A DNA stretch of 64,000 nucleotides, taken from the NCBI GenBank assembly GCA_037968755.1, contig JBBKWB010000018.1, forward strand, positions 12,032-76,031, read 5' to 3'. Positions within the stretch are counted from its first letter, which is position 1, and the number at the start of each line of letters is the position of its first letter. This document shows positions 8,460-16,773 of the stretch, one piece after another. The stretch comes from Woeseia sp037968755. Its GTDB lineage: Bacteria; Pseudomonadota; Gammaproteobacteria; Steroidobacterales; Woeseiaceae. The notes beneath the pieces were generated by a model that was not told the DNA's origin, searched no databases, and saw only the letters and a list, made by a program, of their open reading frames with translations. The position numbers were made by a program, and so were the translations under genes.

Positions 8460-8692
8460 GGGGGCAAGCCTTTTGATTGCTGGCGATTTGCAGCAAAGGA
8501 TAGCGGAATCCGCGCCCCGCTTCACGGCCGCAACAGGCGCACATCGGGAGCGGCTTGCCATAGCGTGGCCACTGCATTGACCCTTGTGTCGATTGTGGGT
8601 AGCGTATGCCGCCCTGCGAAGCCCTTCATGAGCGCGGCTGCGTAGTGACAGCAGCCAATGCTGCCTGTGAGCAATCGTAAGACCGGTCTTTA

Positions 8693-8718
8693 AAACCAGA
8701 ATCTCAAACCAGAATCTC
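8693..8718. repeat. Perfect 13-bp tandem duplication upstream of adk
   Basis: aaaccagaatctc occurs at 8693-8705 and again immediately at 8706-8718, about 30 bp before the adk start, in the divergent spacer between the phosphofructokinase gene and adk. It could be a duplicated protein-binding site or a recent slippage event. Confidence 0.8.
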
Positions 8719-8746
8719 AATTCCTAAAATTCCAGAGTAGTAACGC

Positions 8747-9385
8747 ATGCGTATCGTCTTATTGGGCGCGCCCGGTTCGGGCAAAGGCACCCAGGCACAA
8801 AAATTAATGGCCGAGCGGAACATTCCGCAGATTTCAACCGGCGACATGCTGCGCGCTGCCGTTGAAAGCGGTACCCGCTTTGGGCAACAAGCGAAGGAAA
8901 TCATGGAAGCAGGCCAGCTGGTATCGGATGAGATCGTCCTCGGTATCATCAGCGAGCGGCTGCGCGAGCCGGATGCGGAAGACGGCTTTATCCTGGATGG
9001 TTTTCCGCGTACCGAGCAGCAGGCGCTGGACCTTGGTGATCTTCTGGATGAGCTGGGTCAGCCACTGGACGCTGCGGTTCTGATGGACGTGGATTTCGAT
9101 ATCCTGATGAAACGCCTGACGGGTCGTCGCACGTGCTCATTAACCGGAAAATTGCTGAATGTGTATTTCTCGTCGCCAGACGAACTCGACGAATGCACGC
9201 GCAATGGCGGCGAATTGCTGCAGCGCGAAGATGATAACGAGGAAACTATTCGCAGCCGCCTGGATGTCTATCGGGAACAGACTGAGCCGCTGATCAGCTT
9301 CTATCGCAAGCGTGACAAACTACAGACAGTTGACGCTGACGGCAGTATTGACCAAGTGTACGAACGCTTGCTGGCAGTTCTGTAA
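8747..9385 (+). CDS. adk: Adenylate kinase
   Basis: Cytoplasmic AMP + ATP = 2 ADP phosphotransferase (212 residues, the long form with a full LID). The P-loop is GAPGSGKGTQ at the N-terminus. The AMP-binding segments STGDMLRAAV and GFILDGFPRTEQQ follow, then the LID from about residue 122 (GRRTCSLTGKLLN) to the conserved QREDDNEETIRSRL. The LID has Cys at two of the four positions used by zinc-type kinases, so a complete zinc site looks absent. The ribosome-binding site is weak (AGAG). It is divergent from the PPi-PFK gene and convergent with rnd, with an 10-bp gap. Confidence 0.97.
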   Translation: MRIVLLGAPGSGKGTQAQKLMAERNIPQISTGDMLRAAVESGTRFGQQAKEIMEAGQLVSDEIVLGIISERLREPDAEDGFILDGFPRTEQQALDLGDLLDELGQPLDAAVLMDVDFDILMKRLTGRRTCSLTGKLLNVYFSSPDELDECTRNGGELLQREDDNEETIRSRLDVYREQTEPLISFYRKRDKLQTVDADGSIDQVYERLLAVL

Positions 9386-9395
9386 GACAGCACCG

Positions 9396-10475
9396 TCAAT
9401 CCAGCATCTGGCCGATTTCGGTTCCTATCAGCTCCTCGCGCCAGCCGCGAAACAAGCGGAGCTTGCGTTCACCTGATATCGCAGCGACCAGCTCGCGCCG
9501 TGGCGCCAGGATTTCAGCCGGGATATCCAGTTGTCGTGCGCTGCCCGCAACTTTTTTTTGCAGGCTCTTTAACAGCGCTTTTTGTTCGTCGTCGGGGCGC
9601 TCGGGCGGCACATAGCTGTCGTCCCCCTGTAGCGCTTCTCGCAACAGCGTCAACAACTCTTCGCCGTTACGGCGAACCATACCCGGTGAAATGTTGTTGA
9701 TCTTCGCCAGTGCATCCTGTGTTTCCGGATTTTTCTCAGCAATATCCAGCAAGACGGCATCGCGCAATATCCATTGGCGCGGCTTATCGCTTTTTTCCGC
9801 ACGCTGCTCGCGCCAGCTCGCAAGCAACTCGGCAGCCCGCCGTGCCCGGCCACGCATGTTGCGTGCACCTTTGACTCGTTCCACGGCTGTACCAACGTCA
9901 ACCTGATAAAGCGCGGGATCCAGAAGATCGGCGCTGTCCTGCAATGCCCATTCGAGCCGGCCGCGCGCCTCCAGGCGTTCACAGAGCACATCATAAGCTT
10001 GCAGCAAGTACATAACGTCCTCCGCCGCATACTCGAGTTCGGCCTCTGACAGCGGGCGCCGGCTCCAGTCTGCGCGGGTCTGCGACTTCGCGAGTTCCAC
10101 AGCGAACAACTCGGCGACCAGGTTGGCATAGCCCATTTGGGGTGGAAAGCCGAGCAGCGCGGCGGCGACCTGGGTGTCGAATAATTCAGCTGGCAGGCGC
10201 CCGGCGGACTGCTGCACAACTTCAAGATCCTGGCGCCCGGAATGCAGCACCCAGGCAGGAGCGAGCAGGGCATCCCAGAACGCTGTGAGTTCGCCCGCCG
10301 GCAACGGGTCCGCGCACCAATATTCTTCGCCAACCGCAAATTGCACCAGGCAAAGCTGTGCGTAATAGGTCTTCTCACGCATGAATTCGGTGTCCACGCC
10401 GACACGCTGAACGTCCTTGAGTGCCGCACATGCAGGCGCAGGTGAGCTGAGGTCAATATGCTGGTATTCGGGCAT
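9396..10475 (-). CDS. rnd: Ribonuclease D
   Basis: 3'-to-5' exoribonuclease that trims tRNA precursors (359 residues). DEDDy exonuclease domain: VDTEFMREKTYYAQLCLVQ (first Asp and Glu), LHSGRQDLEVV (second Asp), and the Tyr/Asp motif LEYAAEDVMYLL. An HRDC domain follows (about residues 205-290, from RNMRGRARRAAELLASWREQ through KINNISPGMVRRNGEELL). The length fits E. coli RNase D. The gene converges tightly with adk and is divergent from the unknown membrane protein gene. Confidence 0.93.
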   Translation of the reverse strand: MPEYQHIDLSSPAPACAALKDVQRVGVDTEFMREKTYYAQLCLVQFAVGEEYWCADPLPAGELTAFWDALLAPAWVLHSGRQDLEVVQQSAGRLPAELFDTQVAAALLGFPPQMGYANLVAELFAVELAKSQTRADWSRRPLSEAELEYAAEDVMYLLQAYDVLCERLEARGRLEWALQDSADLLDPALYQVDVGTAVERVKGARNMRGRARRAAELLASWREQRAEKSDKPRQWILRDAVLLDIAEKNPETQDALAKINNISPGMVRRNGEELLTLLREALQGDDSYVPPERPDDEQKALLKSLQKKVAGSARQLDIPAEILAPRRELVAAISGERKLRLFRGWREELIGTEIGQMLD

Positions 10476-10555
10476 GGTTCCGTACTGGGAGGGTTAGAAT
10501 CCGTAGACTAACATGCGATCATTTCGCTTACGCTAATCACCCGGACCGTGCACTT

Positions 10556-11056
10556 GTGCTCAGGCTACTAAAAACTTTTGTCGACATCATCGCCATACGC
10601 AAAGGTCCCGAGAATATTCCGGGGTCCTGGATAGTGCTCAGTGTTGCCTTGCTGTTAATGCTGTTGTCGTCATATGCAGTAATAGCGGTCGCGGGTAGTG
10701 AACGTACCAATTACGCGAATACCTTCACAGCCTACTCGCTGGGTATTGTTTTTTACGCCGCAATTATTTTTCTCGCTGGCCACAGTGCGCGGATGCTCGC
10801 TTCCGTCAGTAGTATTATTGCTTGTGGTGCGATAGTCAGCTTATTGTTTGTCGCGGAGCTGGCTTTGTTTACGCCTTTGTTCGGTGTTGATGCTGCCCGG
10901 CAGATTGCATACATGATTATTCTCTGGTCGGTGCCGGTTGAGGGTCACATAATGGCGCGGACAATTAACACGTCCTGGCTCGCGGGCAGCGGGATAGCGA
11001 TCGTCGCTCTGTTCGTGCAGGTCGGGATGCAGTCAGTTCTTGATAGCGGCGCCTGA
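10556..11056 (+). CDS. Unknown integral membrane protein upstream of mpl
   Basis: I do not recognise a family. The frame begins with GTG at 10556 and gives 166 residues. Hydrophobic segments lie at about residues 23-45 (SWIVLSVALLLMLLSSYAVI), 60-80, 83-106, 110-128 and 138-160, so four or five membrane helices are likely. A short basic N-terminus (LRLLKTFVDIIAIRKGPENI) precedes the first helix. No catalytic motif is visible. It ends 15 bases before mpl on the same strand, so co-transcription is likely. The start is weakly supported because there is no good Shine-Dalgarno sequence. Confidence 0.6.
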   Translation: MLRLLKTFVDIIAIRKGPENIPGSWIVLSVALLLMLLSSYAVIAVAGSERTNYANTFTAYSLGIVFYAAIIFLAGHSARMLASVSSIIACGAIVSLLFVAELALFTPLFGVDAARQIAYMIILWSVPVEGHIMARTINTSWLAGSGIAIVALFVQVGMQSVLDSGA

Positions 11057-11071
11057 GGGATTCAGTTCGCA

Positions 11072-12433
11072 ATGCATATTCACATCCTTGGAATTTGCGG
11101 TACGTTCATGGGCGGCATCGCGGCACTCGCGCGAGCGGCGGGTCACGAGGTAAGCGGCAGCGACGCTAACGTTTATCCACCGATGAGCACCCAGCTCGAA
11201 ACACTCGGTATCAGTATTCATGAAGGGTATGACGCCGCCGCGCTGAAGCCGAGGCCCGATTGCGTCGTCATCGGCAACGCGCTGAGTCGCGGCAACCCGG
11301 CCGTGGAGGCGGTCTTGAACCAGGGCTTGCCCTATCTTTCAGGCCCGGAATGGCTGGCCCGCTATGTCCTGCACGATCGGCATGTCATGGCAGTAGCCGG
11401 CACCCACGGCAAGACCACTACAGCGAGTATGTTGGCGTGGATATTGGAAGACGCCGGCCTTGCGCCGGGTTTCCTGATCGGCGGAATTCCGGCTAACTTT
11501 GCAACGTCTGCGCGTTTTGGTGACTCGCCGTATTTTGTCGTTGAAGCGGACGAGTACGACACAGCATTTTTCGATAAGCGTGCGAAGTTCGTGCACTACC
11601 GACCGCGCACGACCATTCTCAACAACCTTGAGTTCGATCATGCCGATATCTACAAAGACCTCGACGCGATCCTTTGGCAATTCCACCAGCTGGTACGCAC
11701 TGTACCGGCGAATGGGCGACTGCTCGTCAATGCCGCCGATAGCAATCTTCAACGGCTGCTGGAAATGGGTTGCTGGACGAAAACGGAATCCTTCGGTCTG
11801 GAGACAGGCGCGGACTGGTGCGGCCAGTTCGTTGATCGGACGGAAACGAAACTGTCGGTGTCGCATGCAAACAATAGCGCAGCAGCAGAATGGCAGTTGA
11901 CCGGCAGCTTTAACCTCGAGAACGCCGTTGCGGCCGTAGCCGCCGCGAATTCCGCGGGCGTTTCGCTCGACAAGGCTGTTTCTGCTTTGGCGAAATTTAC
12001 CGGTGTTAAGCGCCGACTGGAGCGAACGGCTGAGGCCAACGGTGTATTTATTTACGACGATTTCGCGCACCACCCGACAGCTATCCGGCGAACGATTGAC
12101 GGTATGCGCCGACGCTATCCAGGCGAGCGCCTCGTCGTCGCGCTGGAACCACGTTCAAACACGATGCGGCTGGGCGTGCATAACGAAACGCTCGCGATGG
12201 CCCTGGCCTCGGCCGACCATGTTGCGATGTTCAGGCCGGCGGACATGAATGCCGAATTCGACCGTGCACTGCAAGGGCTTGGTGAGCGCCTCACCGTTTA
12301 CTCCGACTACGACGAATTGGCGGCTGGGCTGCACAGTACCGTTCGCCCGGGCGATCACCTTGTGTTCATGAGCAACGGCGGTTTTGGCGCCGTTCGCCAG
12401 AATCTGACCGCGGCGTTACAAGCGGCGTCCTGA
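11072..12433 (+). CDS. mpl: UDP-MurNAc:L-Ala-gamma-D-Glu-meso-DAP ligase (murein recycling)
   Basis: Ligates recycled tripeptide to UDP-MurNAc, a muropeptide recycling step in the cytoplasm (453 residues). Mur-ligase architecture: N-terminal Rossmann part with ILGICGTFMGGIAALARAAGHEV (Mpl-type, where MurC has GIGG), ATP site VAGTHGKTTTASMLAWIL, central EADEYDTAFFDKRAKFVHY and C-terminal YDDFAHHPTAIRRTI. The EPRSNTMRLG near residue 360 is characteristic of Mpl and separates it from MurC, which is present separately in this window. It follows the unknown membrane gene by 15 bases. Confidence 0.95.
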   Translation: MHIHILGICGTFMGGIAALARAAGHEVSGSDANVYPPMSTQLETLGISIHEGYDAAALKPRPDCVVIGNALSRGNPAVEAVLNQGLPYLSGPEWLARYVLHDRHVMAVAGTHGKTTTASMLAWILEDAGLAPGFLIGGIPANFATSARFGDSPYFVVEADEYDTAFFDKRAKFVHYRPRTTILNNLEFDHADIYKDLDAILWQFHQLVRTVPANGRLLVNAADSNLQRLLEMGCWTKTESFGLETGADWCGQFVDRTETKLSVSHANNSAAAEWQLTGSFNLENAVAAVAAANSAGVSLDKAVSALAKFTGVKRRLERTAEANGVFIYDDFAHHPTAIRRTIDGMRRRYPGERLVVALEPRSNTMRLGVHNETLAMALASADHVAMFRPADMNAEFDRALQGLGERLTVYSDYDELAAGLHSTVRPGDHLVFMSNGGFGAVRQNLTAALQAAS

Positions 12434-12526
12434 CAGTACACCTGCGCCTACCTGCAATCCCGTGGCAGCCACCTATACTGATAAGTGAACACTCAAAACG
12501 CATCCGCTGACGGTATAACAAGGCCA

Positions 12527-13111
12527 ATGCAGATTCCGCTGTTTCCCCTGAACACTGTGCTGTATCCGGATGGGCCACTGCCGCTGAGAGTTTTTGAGCC
12601 GCGTTATCTGGATATGATCAGTGCTTGTCTGCGTGAGGAAACGCCGTTTGGTGTTGTGCAGATTCGTGCAGGCAGTGAGACCGGTCCTGCGCGCACCTGG
12701 GACGTAGGCACCCTCGCGAAGATATCTGATTGGTACCAGGGCAGTGACGGAATCCTGGGCGTGACGGCGCTCGGCCGTCAGCGATTCTCACTTGAATCGA
12801 GCGAATACCATTCCAATGGCTTGCTGCACGGTCAGGCAGTCTTGTTGCCGGAACCCGAGCCGCAACCCGTTCCGGAAGAGTACCTGCCTATGGTGCAAAT
12901 ACTTGACGGAGTACTGACAGACCTCGGGCGTTTGTATGAAGACCTGCCGAAGCGCTACGACGATGCGGTTTGGGTTGGCTATCGATTCGCCGAAATTCTG
13001 CCGTTCAGCGTTGAGCAAAAGCAGGCGTGTCTTGAAATGGATGATTCACTCGAGCGTTTGCAGCTGATTCGCAGCGTATTGCGCGACGTGCGTGGCGTTG
13101 AGCTGGTCTGA
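12527..13111 (+). CDS. LON N-terminal (substrate-binding) domain protein
   Basis: Stand-alone LON_substr_bdg domain protein of about 194 residues with no protease or ATPase domain. The N-terminus MQIPLFPLNTVLYPDGPLPL and FEPRYLDMISACLREETPFG are typical of the family. The rest contains WYQGSDGILGVTALGRQRF and a C-terminal helical part. I prefer ATG 12527, with AAGG five bases upstream, because the domain begins there; a GTG at 12485 would add 14 residues. These proteins may act as substrate-recognition factors or pseudo-adaptors, but their role is not established. It converges with hemL, leaving a 5-bp gap. Confidence 0.8.
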   Translation: MQIPLFPLNTVLYPDGPLPLRVFEPRYLDMISACLREETPFGVVQIRAGSETGPARTWDVGTLAKISDWYQGSDGILGVTALGRQRFSLESSEYHSNGLLHGQAVLLPEPEPQPVPEEYLPMVQILDGVLTDLGRLYEDLPKRYDDAVWVGYRFAEILPFSVEQKQACLEMDDSLERLQLIRSVLRDVRGVELV

Positions 13112-13116
13112 TCGCG

Positions 13117-14397
13117 CTAAGGTGTGCGCGCCAACAGTGCGAACGTTTCACGCGCCGCTTCCAGCGTAGTGTCAATGTGCTCGTCGGTGTGCGCCGCCGA
13201 CACAAAGCCCGCTTCAAATGCCGACGGCGCGAAGTAAACGCCACGTTGCAACATCGCGTGGAAGAACGCGGTGAAACGGTCGACATCAGCGCGTGCCACC
13301 TGTGCATAACTGCGGACCGGGCCGCCATCAGTAAACACCACGCCGAACATGCCGCCGACCGACTCGCAGGCAAGCGGAATGCCGGCCTCTGCAGCGGCGG
13401 CTGAAAGCCCCTCAATCAAACGCCTGGTCTGCGCAGACAGCGATTCGTAAAAGCCATCGCGATCGAGTTCACGCAACGTTGCGAGGCCTGCCGCCATGGC
13501 CAGCGGATTTCCGGACAACGTGCCGGCCTGGTACACCGGCCCGTCCGGAGCGAGACTCGCCATGACGTCGGCGCGTCCACCGAAGGCCGCGGCGGGCATG
13601 CCGCCACCGACGATCTTGCCCAACGTAGTCAGGTCCGGTTTGATGTTGTAGAGCGCTTGCGCGCCGCCAATGGCCACCCGGAAACCGGTCATCACTTCGT
13701 CAAAAATCAGCAGTGCGCCGTGCTCTTGGCAGTGGCGGGCAATGGCTGCAAGAAAACCATCTTCTGGCGGCACCATGTTCATGTTGCCGGCAATCGGCTC
13801 GACGATTACGCAGGCAATATCGGCACCGAGTTCGTCGAACGCACGCGCGACAGCTTGCTCGTCGTTAAAGGGCAAGGTCACCGTATGTTCGGCCAGCGCT
13901 GCCGGCACACCGGGTGAGCTGGGCACGCCGAGGGTCAATGCACCTGAGCCGGCCTTGATCAACAGCGAGTCGGAGTGACCGTGGTAGCAACCTTCGAACT
14001 TGATAATTTTGTCGCGGCCGGTGTGGCCGCGCGCAAGGCGAATCGCACTCATGGTAGCTTCCGTGCCGGAGCTGACCATGCGCAGTCTTTCGATAGACGG
14101 CATCAGCTCGCAGATCTTGCGGGCCAATTCGGTTTCCAGAACGCAGGGCGCGCCGAAACTCAAACCCTTCGCCGCGGTTTCCGTTACCGCAGCGATCACA
14201 GCCGGATGCGCGTGACCAAGAATCATTGGCCCCCATGAGCCGACGTAATCCAGCAGGCGACGACCGTCTTCTGTTTCCAGGAAGGCGCCACTGGCGCTGC
14301 GCATAAACACCGGTTCGCCACCGACGGCCGAAAATGCGCGTACGGGCGAGTTGACGCCACCAGCAATGTATTTTTTCGCGTCGCTAAACAGGCTCAT
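13117..14397 (-). CDS. hemL: Glutamate-1-semialdehyde 2,1-aminomutase
   Basis: PLP enzyme making 5-aminolevulinate from glutamate-1-semialdehyde, the C5 route to haem (426 residues). Hallmarks are the N-terminal AKKYIAGGVNSPVRAF, SSGTEATMSAIRLARGHTGR, YHGHSDSLLIKAGSG, the cofactor Asp in LLIFDEVMTGFRVA and the Schiff-base Lys in TTLGKIVGGGMPAAAFGG. Length is normal for the family. It is divergent from the rubredoxin gene, a pairing also seen in other gammaproteobacteria. Confidence 0.97.
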   Translation of the reverse strand: MSLFSDAKKYIAGGVNSPVRAFSAVGGEPVFMRSASGAFLETEDGRRLLDYVGSWGPMILGHAHPAVIAAVTETAAKGLSFGAPCVLETELARKICELMPSIERLRMVSSGTEATMSAIRLARGHTGRDKIIKFEGCYHGHSDSLLIKAGSGALTLGVPSSPGVPAALAEHTVTLPFNDEQAVARAFDELGADIACVIVEPIAGNMNMVPPEDGFLAAIARHCQEHGALLIFDEVMTGFRVAIGGAQALYNIKPDLTTLGKIVGGGMPAAAFGGRADVMASLAPDGPVYQAGTLSGNPLAMAAGLATLRELDRDGFYESLSAQTRRLIEGLSAAAAEAGIPLACESVGGMFGVVFTDGGPVRSYAQVARADVDRFTAFFHAMLQRGVYFAPSAFEAGFVSAAHTDEHIDTTLEAARETFALLARTP

Positions 14398-14528
14398 GGC
14401 ATTCCTTATGACTTAATTCGGTGTTCTGTGGTGGCCACGCATGCTACCGGAGCCCGCGGTGTCGCGGAAGTCCGTGCCATTCGGAACGGTTGACAGTGCC
14501 GATTGATCTCGACAAAGTCAGCTACGAA

Positions 14529-14693
14529 ATGAAAACTTACATGTGTCTAATTTGTGGCTACCTCTACGACGAAGAGGAGGGCGATCTTGAGTCCGGTATT
14601 CCGCCCGGCACGCGCTGGGACGATGTGCCATTGTCATGGCGCTGTCCCGATTGCGGCGCGGGCAAAGAAGATTTCGAAATGGTTGAGGTCTGA
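14529..14693 (+). CDS. rubA: Rubredoxin
   Basis: 54-residue one-iron electron carrier. Two Cys pairs bind the iron: MCLICGYLYDEEEGD (CxxCG) near residue 6 and WRCPDCGAGKEDFEMVEV (CPxCG) near residue 39. The usual PGTRWDDVP loop lies between them. Start chosen at ATG 14529, where the rubredoxin fold begins; in-frame TTG 14487 or GTG 14493 would add 12-14 residues. Partners are not in the window (alkane hydroxylase or oxygen/ROS reductases in relatives). Confidence 0.93.
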   Translation: MKTYMCLICGYLYDEEEGDLESGIPPGTRWDDVPLSWRCPDCGAGKEDFEMVEV

Positions 14694-14727
14694 CCGCTGA
14701 AGGTATGCGAATTCGTCGCACAGGACA

Positions 14728-15618
14728 CTAGGGCGACGTGTCTTCGCCCAGTTGCCGAGCCGTGTGATTCAGCCTGTTGAGCATTTCCGGCACGCCATCA
14801 GGGCCGATGAGGTGCAGCGCACCAACCACGATCAGGTAGTCCTCAGGCTCATCCAGTAGTGCAACAATCTGTTTGACCCAGTTCTGATTTCTTGCAACAA
14901 CCAGTTGCTGGTACAGCTCTGGTTGGCCCTGCATGTCGCTCAGCATGGTGCGTTCCAGCGTTGCAACATCACCATTGCGCCAGGCTGTGATGAGATCGTC
15001 CATAATGGTTTCGATCTCGAGCCCCTCTTCCAGAGTTTGCATAAACAAAGCTTGTTGCACTGCCATTGGCAGGGTATCGAGCATGCGCAACTGATCGTCC
15101 ATGGTTTCCAGGCCGAGGATTTCTTTCTGGTCGTTGATGGCGCGGCCGGTCAGGTGCTTCTCGACGCCGTATTCCGGGTTAAAACCGATGCGGGTCAGCA
15201 TCAGTTGCTCAACGGTAATAGCCGCAAGCCACGGCTCAGTCTGTGCCAGCAGCTCCAGGGGAATAGCAGCCTTGTCTGCGAGCACGGTCGCTTTCAAATA
15301 GTTCTCTGCGCCGAGCAAGTCAGCGAGGCTGCCACCCGCAGACAAAACCCCGAGCTCCGTTGCCAGGGCCTGGGCCGCCATCGGGTCGAGATCATCCATG
15401 TCCAGTTCCATGATCAGTATCTCGGCGTCTGCGTAGGCGTCGTCAATGGCCGCGGGCAAGGGATAGTCGGATGGTCGCAGCAAGTGCACTGAACCCAGCA
15501 GGTAAATGCGATTCGTATCACCGTCAATGCGCCACAGTGGCGCGCGTTGTTCGAGTGCCAGCGCCGATAGCGACAAACTGGCGAGCACGGCTATGGCAAC
15601 AATTCGGCCAGGCTTCAT
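14728..15618 (-). CDS. TraB/GumN family exported protein
   Basis: 296 residues with an N-terminal signal peptide (VAIAVLASLSLSALA, cleavage near residues 21-22), so it is probably periplasmic. The family's two G-x-x-H motifs are present: IYLLGSVHLLRPSDYPLP near residue 41 and LIVVGALHLIGPDGVPEML near residue 265. A conserved acidic ELDMDDLDP and a Tyr/Glu region (GFNPEYGVEKHL) lie between them. TraB/GumN/TIKI proteins are thought to be metal-dependent proteases, but the substrate here is unknown. It is expressed after cpdA on the same strand, and its AAGGA ribosome-binding site lies beside a tandem duplication. Confidence 0.85.
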   Translation of the reverse strand: MKPGRIVAIAVLASLSLSALALEQRAPLWRIDGDTNRIYLLGSVHLLRPSDYPLPAAIDDAYADAEILIMELDMDDLDPMAAQALATELGVLSAGGSLADLLGAENYLKATVLADKAAIPLELLAQTEPWLAAITVEQLMLTRIGFNPEYGVEKHLTGRAINDQKEILGLETMDDQLRMLDTLPMAVQQALFMQTLEEGLEIETIMDDLITAWRNGDVATLERTMLSDMQGQPELYQQLVVARNQNWVKQIVALLDEPEDYLIVVGALHLIGPDGVPEMLNRLNHTARQLGEDTSP

Positions 15619-15628
15619 GTAGATAGTC

Positions 15629-15660
15629 CTTGGAGGTTCAGGCGCTTGGAGATTCAGGCG
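15629..15660. repeat. 16-bp tandem duplication at the cpdA/GumN junction
   Basis: cttggaggttcaggcg (15629-15644) is followed directly by cttggagattcaggcg (15645-15660), one mismatch in sixteen. One copy contains the cpdA stop codon (tca at 15654-15656), while the other lies next to the GumN ribosome-binding site. Confidence 0.8.
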
Positions 15661-16442
15661 GCTGGGGAAACCCAGATCAGTTCAGTTTGGATGCTGCCGT
15701 CCGCGTGCAGTTCCACCTGCCGGTAGGCAGGAGGCAGGTCATCCAGCGCAAACTCGTCGCTACCGGCTTTGAATTGCCGGCAAGTCGACGGCGTGCCGAT
15801 GATGCGCAGCGTGTCCTTTTGTTCATCAAACGCCTGGTGAACATGCCCGAACAGGCAGCCACGCACCTTGCCACTGCTGCTCAGGGCCGCAAGAAATTTC
15901 TCGCCGTCAGCCAGGCCTACACCGTCCAGCCATGCGCTGCCAACCGACAGCGGTGGATGATGCAGGCAGACCAGCACGTGTTCCGCCTGGGTATTCTTGA
16001 TTAGCCCTTGCAGACGAGCCAGTTCGTCGGCCGCGACCCGGCCGCCCGCGCCCCTGTCCTCGCAACTGTCTATGCCGACAATCAGCCAGTTGTATTGCTG
16101 GTAGCTTGCGCAGTAGTAAAAGGGCGGCTCTGCCAGCGCTTCCTGCATAAATTCGCGAATATCGTGATTACCTGGCACACAGTACACAGGCAAGCCCAGC
16201 GACCTGAAGTGTTCGCGAAAACGCTGGTAGGCAGCTTTGCTGTCATCCTGAATCAGGTCGCCGGTCATCGCGACTATGTCAGCGTCCCAGCCCTGTTCGG
16301 CAACGTGCTGAAGGACGCTAAGCAGGGAGTCGTGGGAAACGGTCCCGCGCAGGCTGCCCGCAGGGTCGGCAAACAGGTGCGGATCAGTAATCTGCAAAAT
16401 TCGAACCGGGGTTTTGTCTGATTGATTAACGACACTTCTCAC
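15654..16442 (-). CDS. cpdA: CpdA-type 3',5'-cyclic AMP phosphodiesterase
   Basis: Class III cyclic-nucleotide phosphodiesterase with a calcineurin-like fold (262 residues, GTG start at 16440-16442). All metal motifs are visible in order: ITDPHLF, MTGDLIQDD, PGNHDIREFM, CLHHPPLSVGSAW and LFGHVHQAFDE. The C-terminal IIGTPSTCRQFKAGSDEF is CpdA-like. It would lower cAMP and so modulate Crp signalling. It is transcribed away from tkt and is followed by the TraB/GumN gene with about 35 bp between them, so a two-gene transcript is likely. Confidence 0.9.
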   Translation of the reverse strand: MRSVVNQSDKTPVRILQITDPHLFADPAGSLRGTVSHDSLLSVLQHVAEQGWDADIVAMTGDLIQDDSKAAYQRFREHFRSLGLPVYCVPGNHDIREFMQEALAEPPFYYCASYQQYNWLIVGIDSCEDRGAGGRVAADELARLQGLIKNTQAEHVLVCLHHPPLSVGSAWLDGVGLADGEKFLAALSSSGKVRGCLFGHVHQAFDEQKDTLRIIGTPSTCRQFKAGSDEFALDDLPPAYRQVELHADGSIQTELIWVSPAA

Positions 16443-16773
16443 AGATTGCTACGGCAGGGACGATTGCATCATAGCTTGTGGGTCATGGGCAGACCAGTTT
16501 CAGGCGGGAGCGTCGGCATTCGTTCGTCCGGCAAGCGGAAAGCCCGGCGTTCGCGCAAGTGCGCGCAGCGCGAGCACAGCTGGCAGGGCGAAATTCACCC
16601 GTAATTGACCATTGTCAGCTCGCTGGTAGCAACAATACGCTGTGCTTCGCTGTCAAGAACCGATGCTTGCTTGCGGCACATGGGTGAAACAGGGAAAATG
16701 CGCGGGCGCCATACTCAGCGGCACACGCCGACTTAACCACAATGCCGGACACACCGGCCGAAACCTGAGCCTC
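16443..16773. other. Divergent intergenic region between cpdA and tkt
   Basis: 331 bp with no gene that I can support. A TTGACC (16605-16610) is the best -35-like element toward tkt, but the AACAAT at about 20 bp spacing is a poor -10. No riboswitch, clear operator or terminator is visible. Confidence 0.5.

Noticed and set aside
8460..8720. N-terminal extension of the phosphofructokinase frame
   Set aside because: The extra 87 residues show no similarity, and the canonical family start MSRRNAFYAQSGG is at 8459.
9650..10456. 268-residue open frame overlapping rnd in another frame
   Set aside because: Same strand, different frame from a clear RNase D with all catalytic motifs; the product is Cys/Arg/Ser-rich with no domain.
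16390..16420. T-loop-like ttcgaaccgg as a possible tRNA
   Set aside because: No acceptor stem, anticodon arm or cloverleaf can be drawn, and it is inside the cpdA coding sequence.
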